From Stratiolaelaps scimitus (lineage: Eukaryota; Arthropoda; Arachnida; Mesostigmata; Laelapidae): DNA of 64,000 bases. The translations under genes were made by a program, and so were the position numbers. Positions 1-14,300 of this stretch are shown here, piece after piece (position 1 is the first letter of the stretch; every line of letters starts with the position of its first letter). The notes under the pieces were generated by a model that saw only the letters and a program-made list of their open reading frames with translations, was not told the origin of the DNA and searched no databases. The stretch is from positions 12,565,501-12,629,500 of the forward strand of contig JABWDB010000001.1 in the NCBI GenBank assembly GCA_019614645.1, read 5' to 3'.

Positions 1-999
1 ACACTTAATCTCCCACACGAGTTCGCTCAGCCAAGCAAGACATAATTCATATTAAGTTACCTAGCAGTCTTTCAAACGGAGAAGAGTCTAACGTCGGATG
101 TCAGAAGAGCTTAACAATAAGTCTAACTGTGCGAGAAGCATACACATATAACAGCTTTCAGGTTATATCTCATCCGCGGTCTCGAGTAACGTCATATAAC
201 GTCACATCATATCTAGTAACGCAATGGGCATGATCACCAAATCTTGCATCAGCGAGGAAGCTGCGTTCTAGAGTAAAATGTCAAATCGTATCGCTTCGTT
301 GAGGTTTGTAAGGCTTCATTGTACGATATACATATGGCGACAATGTGCTATGATGTATTGGAGAAAAATATGTTATCAGATTTGACTGCATAATATAAAA
401 CTAATACGTAGCATTGAAGAACGACAAAAAATGCTGGTTAATCGTACTTCTTAAATACCAAATAAAAATCCCCACGAGATGGGGGTGATTTGCACAGTGG
501 TTGCTGATTGGGCCTGCTGCTAATATTGAAATTTTGGGATCGTTCGTTGAACGGTACGGGAGACAGACAAATGTGTAGCCCGGTGTATTTCGTGTATTTT
601 TTTAATTTTTCGTGTAATTTTCAGGTTTCAGCCAACACAACGTCGTTCCACCATGGGGCCGTACGGTTCTGCAAAAAGCCACGTTCTCCAACATATTTAT
701 TTTCCAATTCAATTCAAATTCTGCTTTATTGACCAAGAGGAGTGGTGAGAAACATGGCAGACCGATGGGAATTAGCGGTACTGTATTATTGTCCTGTACT
801 ATTATAAAGGAGAGGACGCTTAGTCAGGACGCCGAGTAGAGCTCCTATACGTGGCACGCAAAATTCGCGGTACCCTACATGGAAATGTGTTATTCAATTT
901 TTCACAAACAGAATCAGTGTAGAATCCGGGCTTTTGACAATGAAACATTTGAAAATATAGCAACTATAGAGTGGCTGTAATGGCAACTTTGCGCGTGGA
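1..999. other. No gene seen
   Basis: Mixed-composition sequence with only short open frames and no splice-flanked exon. The frame at 508-732 is AT-rich and lacks coding character. Confidence 0.6.
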
Positions 1000-1760
1000 G
1001 GTTGGCGTATCGTCTCTACAACATCAGTCACCAACTGCTCTGGAGCAGCAGTCGGTCGTTTTCGCAGTGGATAGATAAATACACTTTCAAGTTCTCTACA
1101 TAAAACTTAGAGGATACTCCTACTTTAAGATCCCTCTTTAGAACCACAACAAAGACACAGAATAATCGGGGGTCTAAATATGATCCTTGGGGAGCTCCCA
1201 AGGGGTAAGATCAAATTCGAGCTTGCCATTCAATTTAATGCGGAAATTTCGATTCGTGAGATAACTTCCAATCCAGTTTTACGGTTTTAAAATTAACTTT
1301 CAAGTCTCGGAGCTCGGAAATGAGTGGGTGGTGGTTAACTGGAGTTCCGTTAATAAGCAAAAACTTTGTATTGCATTAACACGGTCAAGAGCCTTGGGAA
1401 GGAACAAAGTATATACAGTCAAAGTCAACCTTGGCATTCTGGAACGCAGCCCAGTAATAAATCCCCTCTAGAAGCAATGTCTCAGTTGACCTTGCTTTTG
1501 TGAAACCGCGTTAGTATTTATCAAGAAAGTAGTTTGAAGAGAGACAGTGATGAATGCAGATAATGTGGTAAATGTGGTCAATTCTCTCAAACAAGAAACA
1601 CGCTATGGGACCTTGTGCGACAGGACGGTAATTGTCTATATCGCATTTATCTTTACCGTTGTGAACGGGCATGACGGTCGGTAGTCTAAGGAGGTCGGAG
1701 GAGCTGCCCTCTCGCAGGAGCGGCTCAAGATGAGCTTAAGATGTACGAGAAGGGCAGCGT
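1000..1760 (-). mobile_element. Decayed LINE reverse transcriptase fragment
   Basis: The reverse strand encodes, with frameshifts and stops, the ordered landmarks of a non-LTR reverse transcriptase. PVHNGKDKCDIDNYRPVAQ comes first (about 1670-1612), then a GF-K-RST-like block near 1500, and the LGAPQGS motif near 1200-1180. The KCDIDNYRPVA block is typical of CR1/I-group LINEs. No frame is open throughout, so it is a dead copy. Confidence 0.7.
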
Positions 1761-2377
1761 CAAGTTTTTCGTGTAGATTTCTTGAAATATTCGAGGGAGC
1801 TGGTTTATCTTTTGCAGAATAGTTGTCTAGTGTGATGTCAACGACTAGGACAGGGCAAAATGAACGGAAAGATGAACTCAGGTGGGGAGGGAACCAGTCC
1901 GACGAACAAAAACTGAATCAAAGGCCTCCTTAAAAGCTTCGACCTAATCTGCCATTAATTTACAAAATGTTATTTTGTTAGTCTATTCCTTCGCAGGAGC
2001 ATCGTCATCACCGGGATTCATGAAATAATCGAGCGTCCGTCTCTATCTCAGTCCACAACCGCACTCCGACTCAATCAACACGCGCTGGCTGTTTCATCAA
2101 CATTGTGCCGTGATCCCGTTTGCTATTCAATCGGTGGTCACTTGACCGACCCCGCCCAGACGCAGGTTTCAGTTGTTGCAGGGCACCCACCCAACCGACA
2201 CCACCCCTGACGTGTCTGTGCGTACTTGGCATGCATGGCTTTTACCAACCCGTCGCGTTCATTTATGCCGAGAATTCATCGTGTACCCTACGAATCACGA
2301 GTGTATTTTCCATCGACAACGAAGTTGTTAGCTGTTGTTAGTTGTTGGCTAAACGCTTACAGAAACAGTGAAACGCA
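1761..2377. promoter_or_regulatory. Upstream region of the regucalcin-like gene
   Basis: It holds no convincing exon. A CTTACAG acceptor-like site at 2356-2362, just before the ATG, suggests a 5' UTR intron whose upstream exon I could not place. No clear TATA box. Confidence 0.35.
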
Positions 2378-5300
2378 ATGAGTCGACTGGGGGCGCTCCC
2401 TCGAACGAACTGTCGGGTGAAGCCACTGAAGTCACATAAGAGCAAGCAGGGCACGAACATGTTCTTCATCGATGGCATACTTTACTACGCTGACGCCCCG
2501 GTCAAGAAAGTGATTAAGTACTCCGTTGATGATCAGGACATCCTCGCCACGCTATATACAAAAAGTAAGCAAACGGGAGCCGATAGAAAGAGCGTTTCGC
2601 ATTGGCGCGTTAATATTCAATATGCGTCTCCCAGAAGGATCAACTCGAACGGAGCCCTCAAATATCTAACACATTTGTGCTATAGGGTCGCACACGTGAA
2701 AATAATCTTTTTATGAATCATATTCGAGACGATTTGGAAATAAGGTAGTTAAGTACACAACGGATGTATTGGCCGCTTTCGATTCCGCGAACCCTAGCCA
2801 AGTGCGGCTGAAATCATTTGAATTCGCGCCGGCTGTGCCACATATACTCCGCTTCACGTTATAAACTAATCAGTTCCACGGCGACCCCGCGACCCAACGA
2901 CCGCAATGATAATAACAATAAATCAGCCAGAGCGGAATATGGAGGCCGGTTTTGGCGTCCGCCCGTGTCGCCTGGCCATTGTGTTAGTTAATATCGTATA
3001 CTAGCTTAACCCAATGGGTTGAACCGGGTGCAGTGTCAGGGTAAATGTGTCCGTCTGTCTATACGGGATTGATTTGAATTGCCAGCTTGCCTGGAGGCGT
3101 CCTTCTTTACGGAACAGCGTCGAACGATGTGAGGATGCTGATCTCATTGTACGGTATAGTCTTTCGGCGACTGGCCATCGGACGGATAGCGCGAATTAAA
3201 TCAGCGCCGTCTGCCGGAGAGGTGATTCAGCATTAGGAACATGTCGCTCATTGAAGCTGTTCACTTGCACCGGAATTTTATATTTGCCGGAACAGCGTTG
3301 TGCAGGGTAGTCATTTGATTTGAAGACATGCAACACAAGCAATCATGCGTATTCCAGTTATAGTAATGGGTCTTTTGCTTTCCACAAGTATGCATCGTAT
3401 ACAGACGCTAATGTTTCTAATATGGTATAAGTGCGTTTACTCGTCGTTGCGATCGATTCGACCTGCGTTTCCTGTCGGTTCAATCTCGCCTTCATTCTTA
3501 TGGCTCATATCATATGGCAGGGTCTTGAATAATGAATATATTCGGTAGATGAACTAATTAAATTCCATGACTCACTAATGAAAGTACATGAATGCAAATC
3601 GGCGGACAACAGCCAATAACGATCGACATCTGTGTTTTGGGGTTTTCATTTCGGATGTGCCACCTTTAGAGCGTGCGGCGTTTATGCTTCCGATTTTCAA
3701 GAAATCCAAGCTACCCCCAGACTTCGTAGTTCAGAACAGTGTGCTAATCAGCGACGGACTGCAAATCAGGGTAAGGATGAGGATACATTCAACACAAATT
3801 GCTCAGGTATCATAGATTAATTCAACGTATTTGTTGTGGGCGATCGTCTAATAGTTTGTTATGGGTGACCGTTTCGAATGCAGACTTGAAGTCGAAGTAG
3901 AAAACGTCGAACGGTACTGAGCGATTCGCGAACAACGCCCAATCATTTTGGCATTCGAGAGGTTGAAACGTCGTAGATAGTCCAGGTCGGTATACGAATT
4001 GTTTTCTGTAGATAGAACCATGTCGGTCTGCATTCGCGAATAGTGGTTAAATCTGATTTTATATGGTAGGAAGGTCGATGACACCGGGCACGATATACAA
4101 TGCATCAGAAGTACAACATATTTCTTGTGAACAGGCCAGATTATCGCTGAGTGGACGAAATCTGCGATATTGACAGTTTCAAGCGTATCACATTCAAGCG
4201 ACGAAACAGTATCAGTAAACGTGGTACGCGTGTGAAAAATCCTAATGATTTGTGCGTGCCAAGCTGTGATGCCCTCACGTGTTGCGGCATGTGGGCGTTT
4301 CCTGAGATGCATTTTATAATTAGCAGTTGCAACACCGTGTGAACCGCGCATATTGGACTTTATTAATTACTAATTATAGTAAGATTTATTGTTATTATTA
4401 TTCTTGTTATTATATTATCCACTTGTTTCCATACATACTTGTCTGTCGTTGATTGTCTTGATTATCTGTCGTTCGTGCTTTCTGACCAACAATTGGATTG
4501 GCCATCGGATACAGGTTGTGGACCTTGACACTAAGGCGGAGTATGATGTGTGCTGCTTAGAAGATACTGGACTTGAGGGCCACGTGGGGGCTGCAACGAC
4601 GCACAACAGTGGCCGGCTCTTCTTCTCCACTATTCAATCTGGTATCAGCTAACTCCGGTACACTTTGGCTTCGGGGTATTATCAGCAATTATAATGTTCA
4701 CGCAAATTACGTACATAGACATACGTGTATATAGGCCAAACAATAGGGCACGTAATCATACGTGAAAACGGGAAGTATTAGGCGTTCGAACGACAGAAAT
4801 TGAATTGAGGATTGCAAGGTGGATAAATGAGGAATACGTGGGGGTGAGGTAAATTACCGGACGAGAAAGGGTGACAGCTGGAATCTGGATGATGATGATA
4901 ATAATAATAATATGACGTGCAGTTATTATAACGATATGATGAAATGCGCCGCCCTGATCCAAAAGGTATCCAGTAAATTGAATAGTTGATAAAATTTGTA
5001 TCGTGTATAATGTGCTTAAACTGTGATGATAACACTGTAACACAATTATAAATAGGTGATCGAGGTCTCAACATTCTCTGTAGATTGTTGAGACATCTAA
5101 CATCTATAATGCGTGTTACAATGTCATGTACCTGTATGTTGTATCATATACTAATAGCATATATATAAAATATATCTATATATATATATATTATATATAT
5201 ATGTTATTACTATAGGTCCGTAAAAGGATACCTTGTCTGCATTTGCTTGGAGACAAGTTAATCCCAGTGACGATGTCATGTATTATATTTACTTTGTTCC

Positions 5301-8300
5301 TCGCATTATTTTTTTGTGCTACCTAAAGATGACGTGACCACTTGCTTACCAGGGCGCTTACTGGAACGTTCCGTTCGAGTTCATTATTGTCAAATCCGAT
5401 ATATTTAGATAACGTAAGGGATTTATGCATGACACTCATAGCCATTGCGTCAATTCACCTCTATATCGAATATTTTAAATGAGATCTCAGACTAATGATC
5501 CCACAGAGTATTCGCATGCACCGGTATGAAGGAGCAAAATATTCACGGACAATCGTCATGATGCTGTGTAGTGAAGAATAAGTTTTTGCTATTTGAGATG
5601 ACCCTCTCATCATCGACGCCACAACTATAATCCAATAGTGAATTGCTTTTGTTCAGTTGTCATGTGAGGGCGAATCGATCGCTAACTAGCCCTGAATAGA
5701 ATCGCTTGTAGATCCATTATGCTTATTCTCAATGACAAAAAAATTCAAAGTGTGCTCTTTTAGCTAAAGCATCGATGAATGTTGTGCCGCAAAGCTGTCT
5801 GTAGCTGCTGCTCGCCCGTGAACAGCTGGTGCACGCTTCCAGTTTCATTATCACGGCCATCAGTGGCGAGAGAGAGAGAGGAACGCCCTGTTGCAAGTTT
5901 GCTCAATGACATTTTTGTTTCGGCATCGTCAGCAGAGATGCCCGCTGAGAATGTCTACGATCAACACAGCGCTGCTACGGATTTCCTGGCAAGGCGCTAG
6001 GAGTGTTCCTTCTGAACTACGGGGAAAGATAGTTTTTTTTTGTGCCGTTTACACAATGGTTACACACAATGGAAGTGCTACTTACCTCGATTAGGCATCT
6101 GCTATCATATTTTTACAATACTAACAATGGTTATCAAGGATCTGCCTGCCATAATCGAAGGGGAAGAAACATCTATGGTCGCTAACATATATATTATGTC
6201 TTCGGGAAACAAACGTTGTCTTAGTTTAAATTAAAGCTATATTACACATGTTTTCTATGACTATTATCATAGTTTCAGCTTTTGCGTCATTAACTCGGCT
6301 GTTCCTCTATGCAGAAAACGACCGCGTAGCAGAACAGTACGGCGGTGTAGTTTGCTGTATGACGCCATCTGGGCGTGTGCAAAAATTATATGAAGGCATT
6401 TGCCTCTCCGATGGAATGTGTTTCACCAAGGTAACTAATTGATAGTGTTTACAATAAATAGAGCATTTTGAGAGGTCTATTTTGTGCTGCTTTTTGAGTA
6501 CAAGAGAACTTTTCCCATTTCATTTGTATCTGTTAGACATTCTTTTTCTTTCGAATGTATATAGGTTTATCTACGATCCAGATACAAATATAATTAAAAA
6601 GACGATTTGTCTTGTGGAGCGTATAAGCTCTGAAATATGACTGCCCGCTTCAGGAATTATGTCCCTCGCACAGCAGTACAGCGGCCATGCACACAGACCC
6701 TTATACCTTTTTAAATGTGCTAATATATTTCCAATGATAGCCCATGCGCAATGTTATATTTAATTCTATCTCACTTTTTTCTGCAATTTTTGCATTGATT
6801 CTCAGCTATTCTCCCATGTTACAGCCCTCAGCACTAACCTTTAGTAAGCATTGACTCGAGCTACCACTGCTTCCGCTCACCAGTTGACCTCAGTCTGCCG
6901 TATCCTCAGATTGGCGTACATATATATCGTATTGTTGCGGCTTATCTCTATATGTCTATGACGCTATCAATTCAAACTAGTAAACCTATTAAGTCTCATG
7001 TAAGTAAATGTGAGGTGTCTCGTGTACAAGACGTACGGCATCGGCCAGGGTCTGTCGTGAGCACATTTTAGGGCCAACAGAAGATTTACCGTTTTTAATA
7101 AAAAAATAAAACAGATTGGAAATGCCCAAAGACTCGTGCATCGCCCCTGTAACATTGGTGCTACTGCTGCTGTTGAGAGCTGCCCATTATGAGTAAACAC
7201 TATTATCATTGTTATGAACAATCTCGTAGGGTGTGAATTTCGTAGTCATTTTGCTGGACAAATGCTAATCGAAGAATCGTCGATGAATGTGATAAAGGTG
7301 AATTGTTATTTAAAATAAAGTCTAATAATATTTAAAGGATTGTTCGCGCCTGTTTGCCTTCGACCTGACCAGAAATCGCCTTGTGTATTTCGGCCTCGAC
7401 CAAATGAACATCACTTCGCCGGTAAGGGTGCTCGATCACTTTTACATACCAATAGGTTTCAAGATGAATGATCTCTCTTCAGCAAATCATAGATAGATTG
7501 AACCTTGAGTTTCTTATTATCAAATCAATTTGTAAAAAAAAAATTAATGGACTGCGGACACTGCCAAGCTGACTTCTCTCATGCCTCCTATTTACGTCTG
7601 CCTTTCCATTTCTTAATCTGACCACTACACAATCAGATTGTGCTCACTTTTGCCGTTGATAATCTGCTCTTTATCTGTTGTCACCTGCGAGATCCAGGTT
7701 GAGGGCTGTTGTTACTAGCCCCCGGGCGTGCATGCTTGAAGTTTAAACTTCGTTTGAGTCCTGAATCTATCTGTCCTTAGATATTGTTGCCATATTCGTG
7801 CTACCGGTTGCAGTACGCTCGCGCAGCAGAAGAGCCCCCGACGAAGGCAGGATGCCGCGGCTGGTGTACTCAATATAATTCAGAAACTGTCTTGTCTTAT
7901 TAGCAAGTTTTCAGGCGAGGCAAAGGCAGCACATGCCTAGACAAATACTCGCTGCCTTGGGAAACTTGCATAAAATAAGTATTATCTATGCCCCCTTCTC
8001 ACCACGACACCTCAAGCCTCTCTTTTTGTCTTTGTGTCGACAGAGCACGTTCGTGAACTGGGATGTAAGCCCACTTGTGGACAACAGCCTGGTGCGAGGC
8101 TTGGCCATGGATAATAACGACCATCTGTGGATATGCTGCTCCGGAGAGGGCAAGGTTATCGAGGTGGACGTTGAAACGAAAACTGTCCTCAGAGATCTTA
8201 CCATACCGAAAGCTAAGGAGGTGCGTTTTTATTTTCAAATATGTACGACTAGACGCAGTGTTACCCATTGAGTGCTGCTGTAAGGCCGCGACCCATTTAA

Positions 8301-11156
8301 CTGATCATAATCGATGTTGCGCTAGATTTGTCCTTTTTTCCCTTACTGCTAATTTTCTTACCCTTACTACCGATGGTATCGTTAAGGAAATGCTCGGGGG
8401 GCGATCAGATCATTTGAAAGATATTGGGAGTCGGGATAGTGGGCGATAATGATATTCACGCCAGTCAAACGTAACTGCAAGGGTAACCTGATATTAGGAA
8501 CTTAAACTGTTTAGAAACGTCAGTGCTGAGTACCGCTGGGGATCGAACCTCGTAGTTGCGAGCTCGGCGCCTCAATCGTCGCATGCTTTTGCTAACTTTA
8601 AACATAGATCTGCCGTTCGAAATGGCTGATTCTGTTATAGGATCACTTGTGTAAACCTTGGTGACGGTTTTCGCACACCGACAGGCTTTGTTGGTGGTGT
8701 ATTGTTTAACGTAAATAATAGCTGTGATAAGATCCCAGTGGCTGCTGGAGATTAGCTGGTGTGAGTCTTATACAGCCCTGCCAATCATACCAAGCCCGCC
8801 AAGCCTATGAAATACTTTTTTCATGATAAATATCACAATATTTGCACCACCATATATCCTAGTTGCTTTTGAGAACCTGTACCATTTAGTGAGGATAATT
8901 GCGTTCTCAGATAATGTTTCCTTCTTAAAGTGTTGCTAAACTGTTGGAACTATCGGGAGCACTGCCACTGTTGCGTTGAACCTTTCGCACAGTTCTAGTG
9001 CTTCGCTACTTTCCTGTTTCGGATATGATCAGGTAGACAGAGGCTTGCCGGAACAGCTTGTTCTAGATGACAATCCCAGGGACGATGTGATCTTTTGAGG
9101 ATCTTTCAAATAACCGTTCATCGGGTATAATTTTCACCAAGCATATAAGGAATGAATGTTTTCTATATTGTTATTTCGCAATAATATAGAATGCATTCAT
9201 TGTATCGCAAGATATTGCACTATTTTCTCTCATTATTACACGAAGATCTCTGGGACACACAATTAGCCGGACCTTCAGCCGGAATCCGGCACCTCACGAT
9301 CGTTTCTGTGGTTGTTCACTTGCTCAATTGTTGTGGCTGACTCAGGCGTTCACTAAGGAAGTTGCAAATCATATTTCATAATAATGGACAGCCTTCATTT
9401 CTGATGAGAAGTGAACCACCTGTGTTTTTTTTCTAAGCGAGTTACTAATTTCTTTCTTCGTAATAATTCCTCTGTTATCTGCTGAGCGATGCCTTGAAAC
9501 AGCTGTGTTGAATCACCGAATTAATTTTTCATTGAACAGTTGACTAGTAAAGTTGGAATATCATGTACTCATTAGAGGTTAGATATTCTTTCATAACCAT
9601 CCATATCTGTAAGCAGCTAAGAAACCTTCCTGCTTTCGGATGCGTACATCATTTTCTGATTCGTTGTTGAGCTATCTGTCTCGCCGTTAAGCTCGTGCCT
9701 AGCAACGATTACACCTTCTAAGATAATAGGCTTCGCTTTTTTTCGCCGCGTGGTTTTTTATTCGTTATCTAAAAAATGCCTAGTAAAGTTTGCTTAAGCT
9801 TTTTCTTAGGTTGACAACAACTGGCAATACATCTGCCTCGACAGTTTGTCGCCCATTGCTATTTCGTCTTTGATGCTATTTTATACTATTTTGTACGTAT
9901 TAGAAACATAATCGATTTTCTCGACCTTAGAAACAATCGATTTTCTCAAACATTTGCCCAAAAGCTAGGCTAATGAAAGTGCTTCTTAGCTGTAATCACT
10001 TTGGGATTCATCCTTGAAGATATGCGTGGAACAAATGCAGTGGTGACTAAAACGAAATTTGTAAGTTTCACGAGGTTAGACTATTTCTCCAAGAGCCAGC
10101 ATAAGAGTTCAGGGATCATAATTGAGCTGCATTCGTTCATAAAAACAAAGGCAATATCCACGAAGGGCGGCGTCCATTTGGTGAGCCCTTTTCTTCACTC
10201 GTAACATATAAATGACCTTGGTTCACTTGACATTGATAATTGTTGTACCTACGTTGAACGCGGGAAACTTCGGGAAAAAACCGACCCGCCATGTTTTTAT
10301 CTTTTCAACACTGCTGTGGGAGTCGCCAATTCAGTAAACCCTATTCCCCCTCTCCCACTCCTCCCCAGATGGGTCAGAACGCTGGGGGTTTTTATGTCAC
10401 CACATCCGAAATACTATGTAGATATATATATATATATATTACATCAGCTGCAACAAGTAGCTGGCTTATAGTGTGCTAAGATTTACGGAAAGGAAATAGG
10501 AAGGATGTTCGTGTCAGTAGTTCCCTATGGCTGTTCACGAAATGTTTGCTTTTCGCACTTTTCTGGCGACGTCAGCTTAGATGCATCTCAACAACGGGAA
10601 AACTGAACTCTGTTGCGTAACTTTAGGTTTATCTATTCAAGTGCGAGGCAAAGTCTTGTTGAACGCGTTTGCTTGTCGTTGTCAACAACTAAAGTTGTTT
10701 TTACGTCTGAGCAGGCTGGAGACCCGTTCAGTCGCCGTCACAAATAGTAGAATGCGGACGCTTAGTTTCAATGTTACTTAAACATTGGACATATAAGTAC
10801 AAATAATAATGATAGTATCAAAATAGACGATAGGCTATTCGTGTTGTCTTGGAGTACACTTGTGATGCTAGCACGTCTGTGCCTGCTAATATAATTCTAC
10901 ATGAATTAAAAAGGTTTTCCCACCAAAATGCTGTTTTTTGTTGCAGTTGAGCTCCCTTTGTTTCGGTGGCACGGACTACCGCGAGCTGTTCGTGGCCTCA
11001 TCGTACGTTGGCCTGACACAGGACGAACTAATGAAACAGATCAACGCGGGACATATTTTTGCCGCTAAGGGCTACAGCAATTTGAAGGGAAGAAGGCCAA
11101 CACCTGTTCTACTTGATCTTCCCTCGATCAGCGCAAGGCCCTCTTCGGTTGAATGA
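2378..11156 (+). CDS. Regucalcin / SMP-30 gluconolactonase-family protein, 7 exons, 316 aa
   Basis: Family members are cytosolic six-bladed beta-propellers that bind a divalent metal and hydrolyse sugar lactones. Coding exons are 2378-2564, 3721-3770, 4515-4641, 6315-6430, 7338-7421, 8044-8220 and 10947-11156. Every junction has AG/GT ends and the phases agree (total 951 nt). The C-terminal exon is the clearest match: LSSLCFGGTDYRELFVASSY followed by an Asp/Glu-Leu helix and AGHIF, as in regucalcin. Exon 6 carries GLAMDNNDHLWICCSGEGKV, the penultimate blade. Length is close to the usual ~300 aa. Metal-site residues are altered: no GE(S/G)P motif in exon 1, Asp154 where the family has Asn in SNG, and Arg206 where the family has Asp in PDG. 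A possible 5' UTR intron acceptor lies at 2361-2362. It may be a non-enzymatic paralogue. The family call is firm; the enzymatic role is doubtful. Confidence 0.85.
3841..4351 (-). mobile_element. Decayed LINE fragment in intron 2 of the regucalcin-like gene
   Basis: The reverse strand reads LSTTFQPLECQNDWALF and then DVFYFDFKSAFETVTH. These are the STTSQLLE..DW and DV-YFDFSKAFD blocks of non-LTR reverse transcriptases. The catalytic Asp block is recognisable, but a frame change occurs upstream near 4000. A 167-codon overlapping frame in the same stretch is only partly RT-like. Confidence 0.65.
8531..8600 (-). mobile_element. tRNA-derived SINE relic
   Basis: The reverse strand reads CGAGCTCGCAACTACGAGG and then TTCGATCCCCAGC, like an anticodon arm followed by a T-arm with an intact B box (GGTTCGATCCC). 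No complete cloverleaf is visible. It lies in intron 6 of the regucalcin-like gene. Confidence 0.35.
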
Positions 11157-11362
11157 CACAAGCAGACGACAGCCTGTTCGACGTTAAACGAGCTATCCAA
11201 TAACCTTATGGAGAAGCAAGCGTCTATAACGTCATGATAATTTCTACTGCCAGAATCATTGTCGATTACTGCGGCCAGTTGTTTGTACAGGAACTCAATG
11301 AGTGATAAAGGAATTTAGCGCTTCTATAACTTCAGAGTTGTCAGACACGGTTCAAATCGTTA

Positions 11363-11368
11363 AATAAA
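11363..11368 (+). terminator. Poly(A) signal AATAAA of the regucalcin-like gene
   Basis: This is the first AATAAA after the stop at 11154-11156, giving a 3' UTR of about 210 nt. It is followed by an A run. Confidence 0.5.
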
Positions 11369-14300
11369 AACAAATGCCCTCAACCCGAGTAGTATCAGCG
11401 TTACAACAAACGCAACCGCACACAAGGTATCAAGGTTGCCTGCCTGTCCGTGAATAGAAGAGGGTAAGGGATGACGGACAGGACCCTAGATAATGCCTGG
11501 TATCATCTAGTAATAAGGAGCTACAATTGGCGCAGAGGCCTTCGGAGTTGACCACTGGTAGAGCTCAGGGGAAGTTCAGCGGCCACATGGAGGATATATG
11601 ACAGGCCAATATAATTTCGGTTCATTTTTTAGTTTGTAGTTGACCTTGGGAAACTGCGCTGGATATACAGTACGCCCGACAGTGCTGCTATTTTGAACAC
11701 AAAATCTAACGGGGACTGGTTCACAATGTGTGGGTGTCGGTTACGTGAAAGTTACGCTCTACGTCTAAAGTACGTTTTCATATTTTTCTTATTTGCTGTC
11801 AACATGGGGTATCACAGTGCACACAGTTCTGTTTGCCATTTTATTCCCAAGATGGTCAGCGAGGTTGTTAAGGTAAATGCGATCAAGGCACGTATACTCA
11901 TGGGTCCTTAGAATTAACCCCTGCTATGAAAGACTCCCTCTAGAAATTAAAGCTCAAGTTTCGCCATGCCCTGTCGCTTCTGGCCCACTTTATGGGGAGG
12001 TTCAAGCTATCTTCTTACTCGTTCGTAAGATCTAATTTACTATACCATTAATGGCTTTCCATTTAGGAATGTATGTATGTATATATATATATATATACAT
12101 CAAGTGATAACTACAATTTATTAAAATGTAAATTGCATGGGGTTGGGTCTAGCAGATTATTTAAGTGTAATATATAAGAGTAAAACAATTGTCCTCCACC
12201 CGGAGACCATACACTATCTGTGTATGTATTCAAATAACGATTTTGAATATGTCTCGTAAATATAAAAGTGGCAAAGAGGTGTCGCATCGTGTGTTAATTT
12301 ATTTAAAATGCGCTCTATTACTGGAAAGGGCAGTGTTTACATCGCTTTCGTTCTCATTAATTTTACAGTGTATGACTGTACACTCTCCATGCATAAACAG
12401 TAATTATAAACGCACTAAAGTTATGCTTCGCTTCATTGTAGTACACATCATCTAACACAGTTTAATTTCAACTATATTTCTTGACCGAAAATGCCCTAGT
12501 TGATGTAAGGGTTCGAATTTCACAAGGAAGCGAGCCCCAATCTGCTGGTAAGAGCGTAACGGCTGAACTCTTACGATGAATGGTCTCTCGAAGGTAGCTG
12601 CCCGGCGATTGCATCTTTAAGGGAAGAAGTGCGATATGAACCGTATATATCTTACCTATAAGCAGCAAGTCAGATGGCTTAGAAATCGGCAGCAACCGTG
12701 TCCCATGTGACGTCTGCCAGAAACTGTTCTAAGAGCGTCAGTTGGAACAATCTCGGTTGGAACTAAATAATTAATTAAATAAATTAAATCCGATAATTGG
12801 GCTCATATTATCCATGAAATAAGGTTCACCATGCGAATGCTGCATTGATCGCGCACACGGACACTGAGCAGCGTTGTCGGCTACATCGGCTGCGCATGAT
12901 TCTGGGCCCGTGTGAGATATCCAACTGCGCTATATCTGTCATTTGTCTGTCGAGCAAAAATTCTGATGCAATAGAAAGCTTTGTCTGACTAGACAATGTT
13001 TGCTGCGGAGATAAATGAAACAAAACCGGTTGCAGTTTCGTCGGCCTGCACCATCACCCAACGGGATTTATCGTGTGCGAACACCATCAAGCAACGTGGA
13101 GAACTTACTATGAATGATAATCCTTCGGGGACTGATACGAGTGAATGCAGCCGTATTCAATACAATCACCGAAAAGAGGTGAATAAGGAAGTGATAAATA
13201 GATTCAATAGAGAGAGGGCATCATTTGACTCCTCCGAACGAAAATATCACCGGAAAGATGCGCTTGTTAAGATCTAATTACCTAAGAGGGTTAAACGAAA
13301 TAGACTCGTAGCCCGCTTTAATATACGCATCGACATTGAAAGCACACGTCGTAGCGGGACTGATCCCAAGACGAACATCTGCGCCAGTTTTTGGCTAAGA
13401 GGATCATTTATTCTATTATGCTCGCGGCGTGTGCCGAGCCACTGTATCGTGCAATGAAGACCTGTTTTGAGGTCGTCGATACTCAAATTTATCTAATGCG
13501 TCATTGACTGTTCGAACACTGAACACTGATTATATTTCTATACTTACTTAGTCTGAAGCCCAAGGCGTACTAGATGACATATACAAGTTTACTACGTCAT
13601 TCAAGTCGAATCATTGAAGGCGAATCTAGTGTCCAGAAAACGATCCAAAACTGATGATTGTCGGTGGTAGCTGTTATCCTCTGGTGATATCCTTGCACCG
13701 AAGTGAGCACGTTTGATGCGGCTCACACTCACACAAAAGCCTCTCTGGGGTATACCTGATTCGGGAGTGTGCTCCTTTTCTACGCTCGTGCGAATATCGC
13801 TAACATTAGTTGTGTCCGTTCCAGCTAGATGCCACTCGAAAAAGCGACGCCCGCAAAACACAACTGATACAAATTGATACCGAATAGCCCCGCCTTTCAA
13901 AGCGATGTGATCGGATGTGCCTAATATGCACGTTAAGAGTGACAGTCTGTGCTCGGTCGCCGTATGAAACAGGCAGGCACGATGGAGGATTTATACGGAT
14001 TTATGGCTCGCGACGTGAAATCAGATCAATTTCATTCAAGATTTGGTTACAAACGTTAAGGTTTCAATAATGGCGTCAGTGTGCACACGAGCGGGAACTC
14101 AAGCGGAGGGGCCCGCATAAGCGGCATTCTGAAAGTATTCGATTATTACATATGTACCTTCTGTGCGCGCGTTATGCTTCCATATTTTTTTTCTTGCTTA
14201 TTATATAGCTCTACATTCGAGCGAAAATCGCTACACTGAGCACAGGACCGGAATGGAATGAGACCGAGTTGGACAACATTGCACCTGGTTGATGCGTTTG

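Noticed and set aside
9994..10060. Exon-like segment ending at TTT|GTAAGT in intron 6 of the regucalcin-like gene
   Set aside because: Its open frame needs a phase-1 junction, while the flanking exons are phase 0; inserting it would introduce a stop.
12490..12560. Possible tRNA gene around GGGTTCGAATTTC
   Set aside because: A B-box-like motif is present but no acceptor stem or A box pairs with it.
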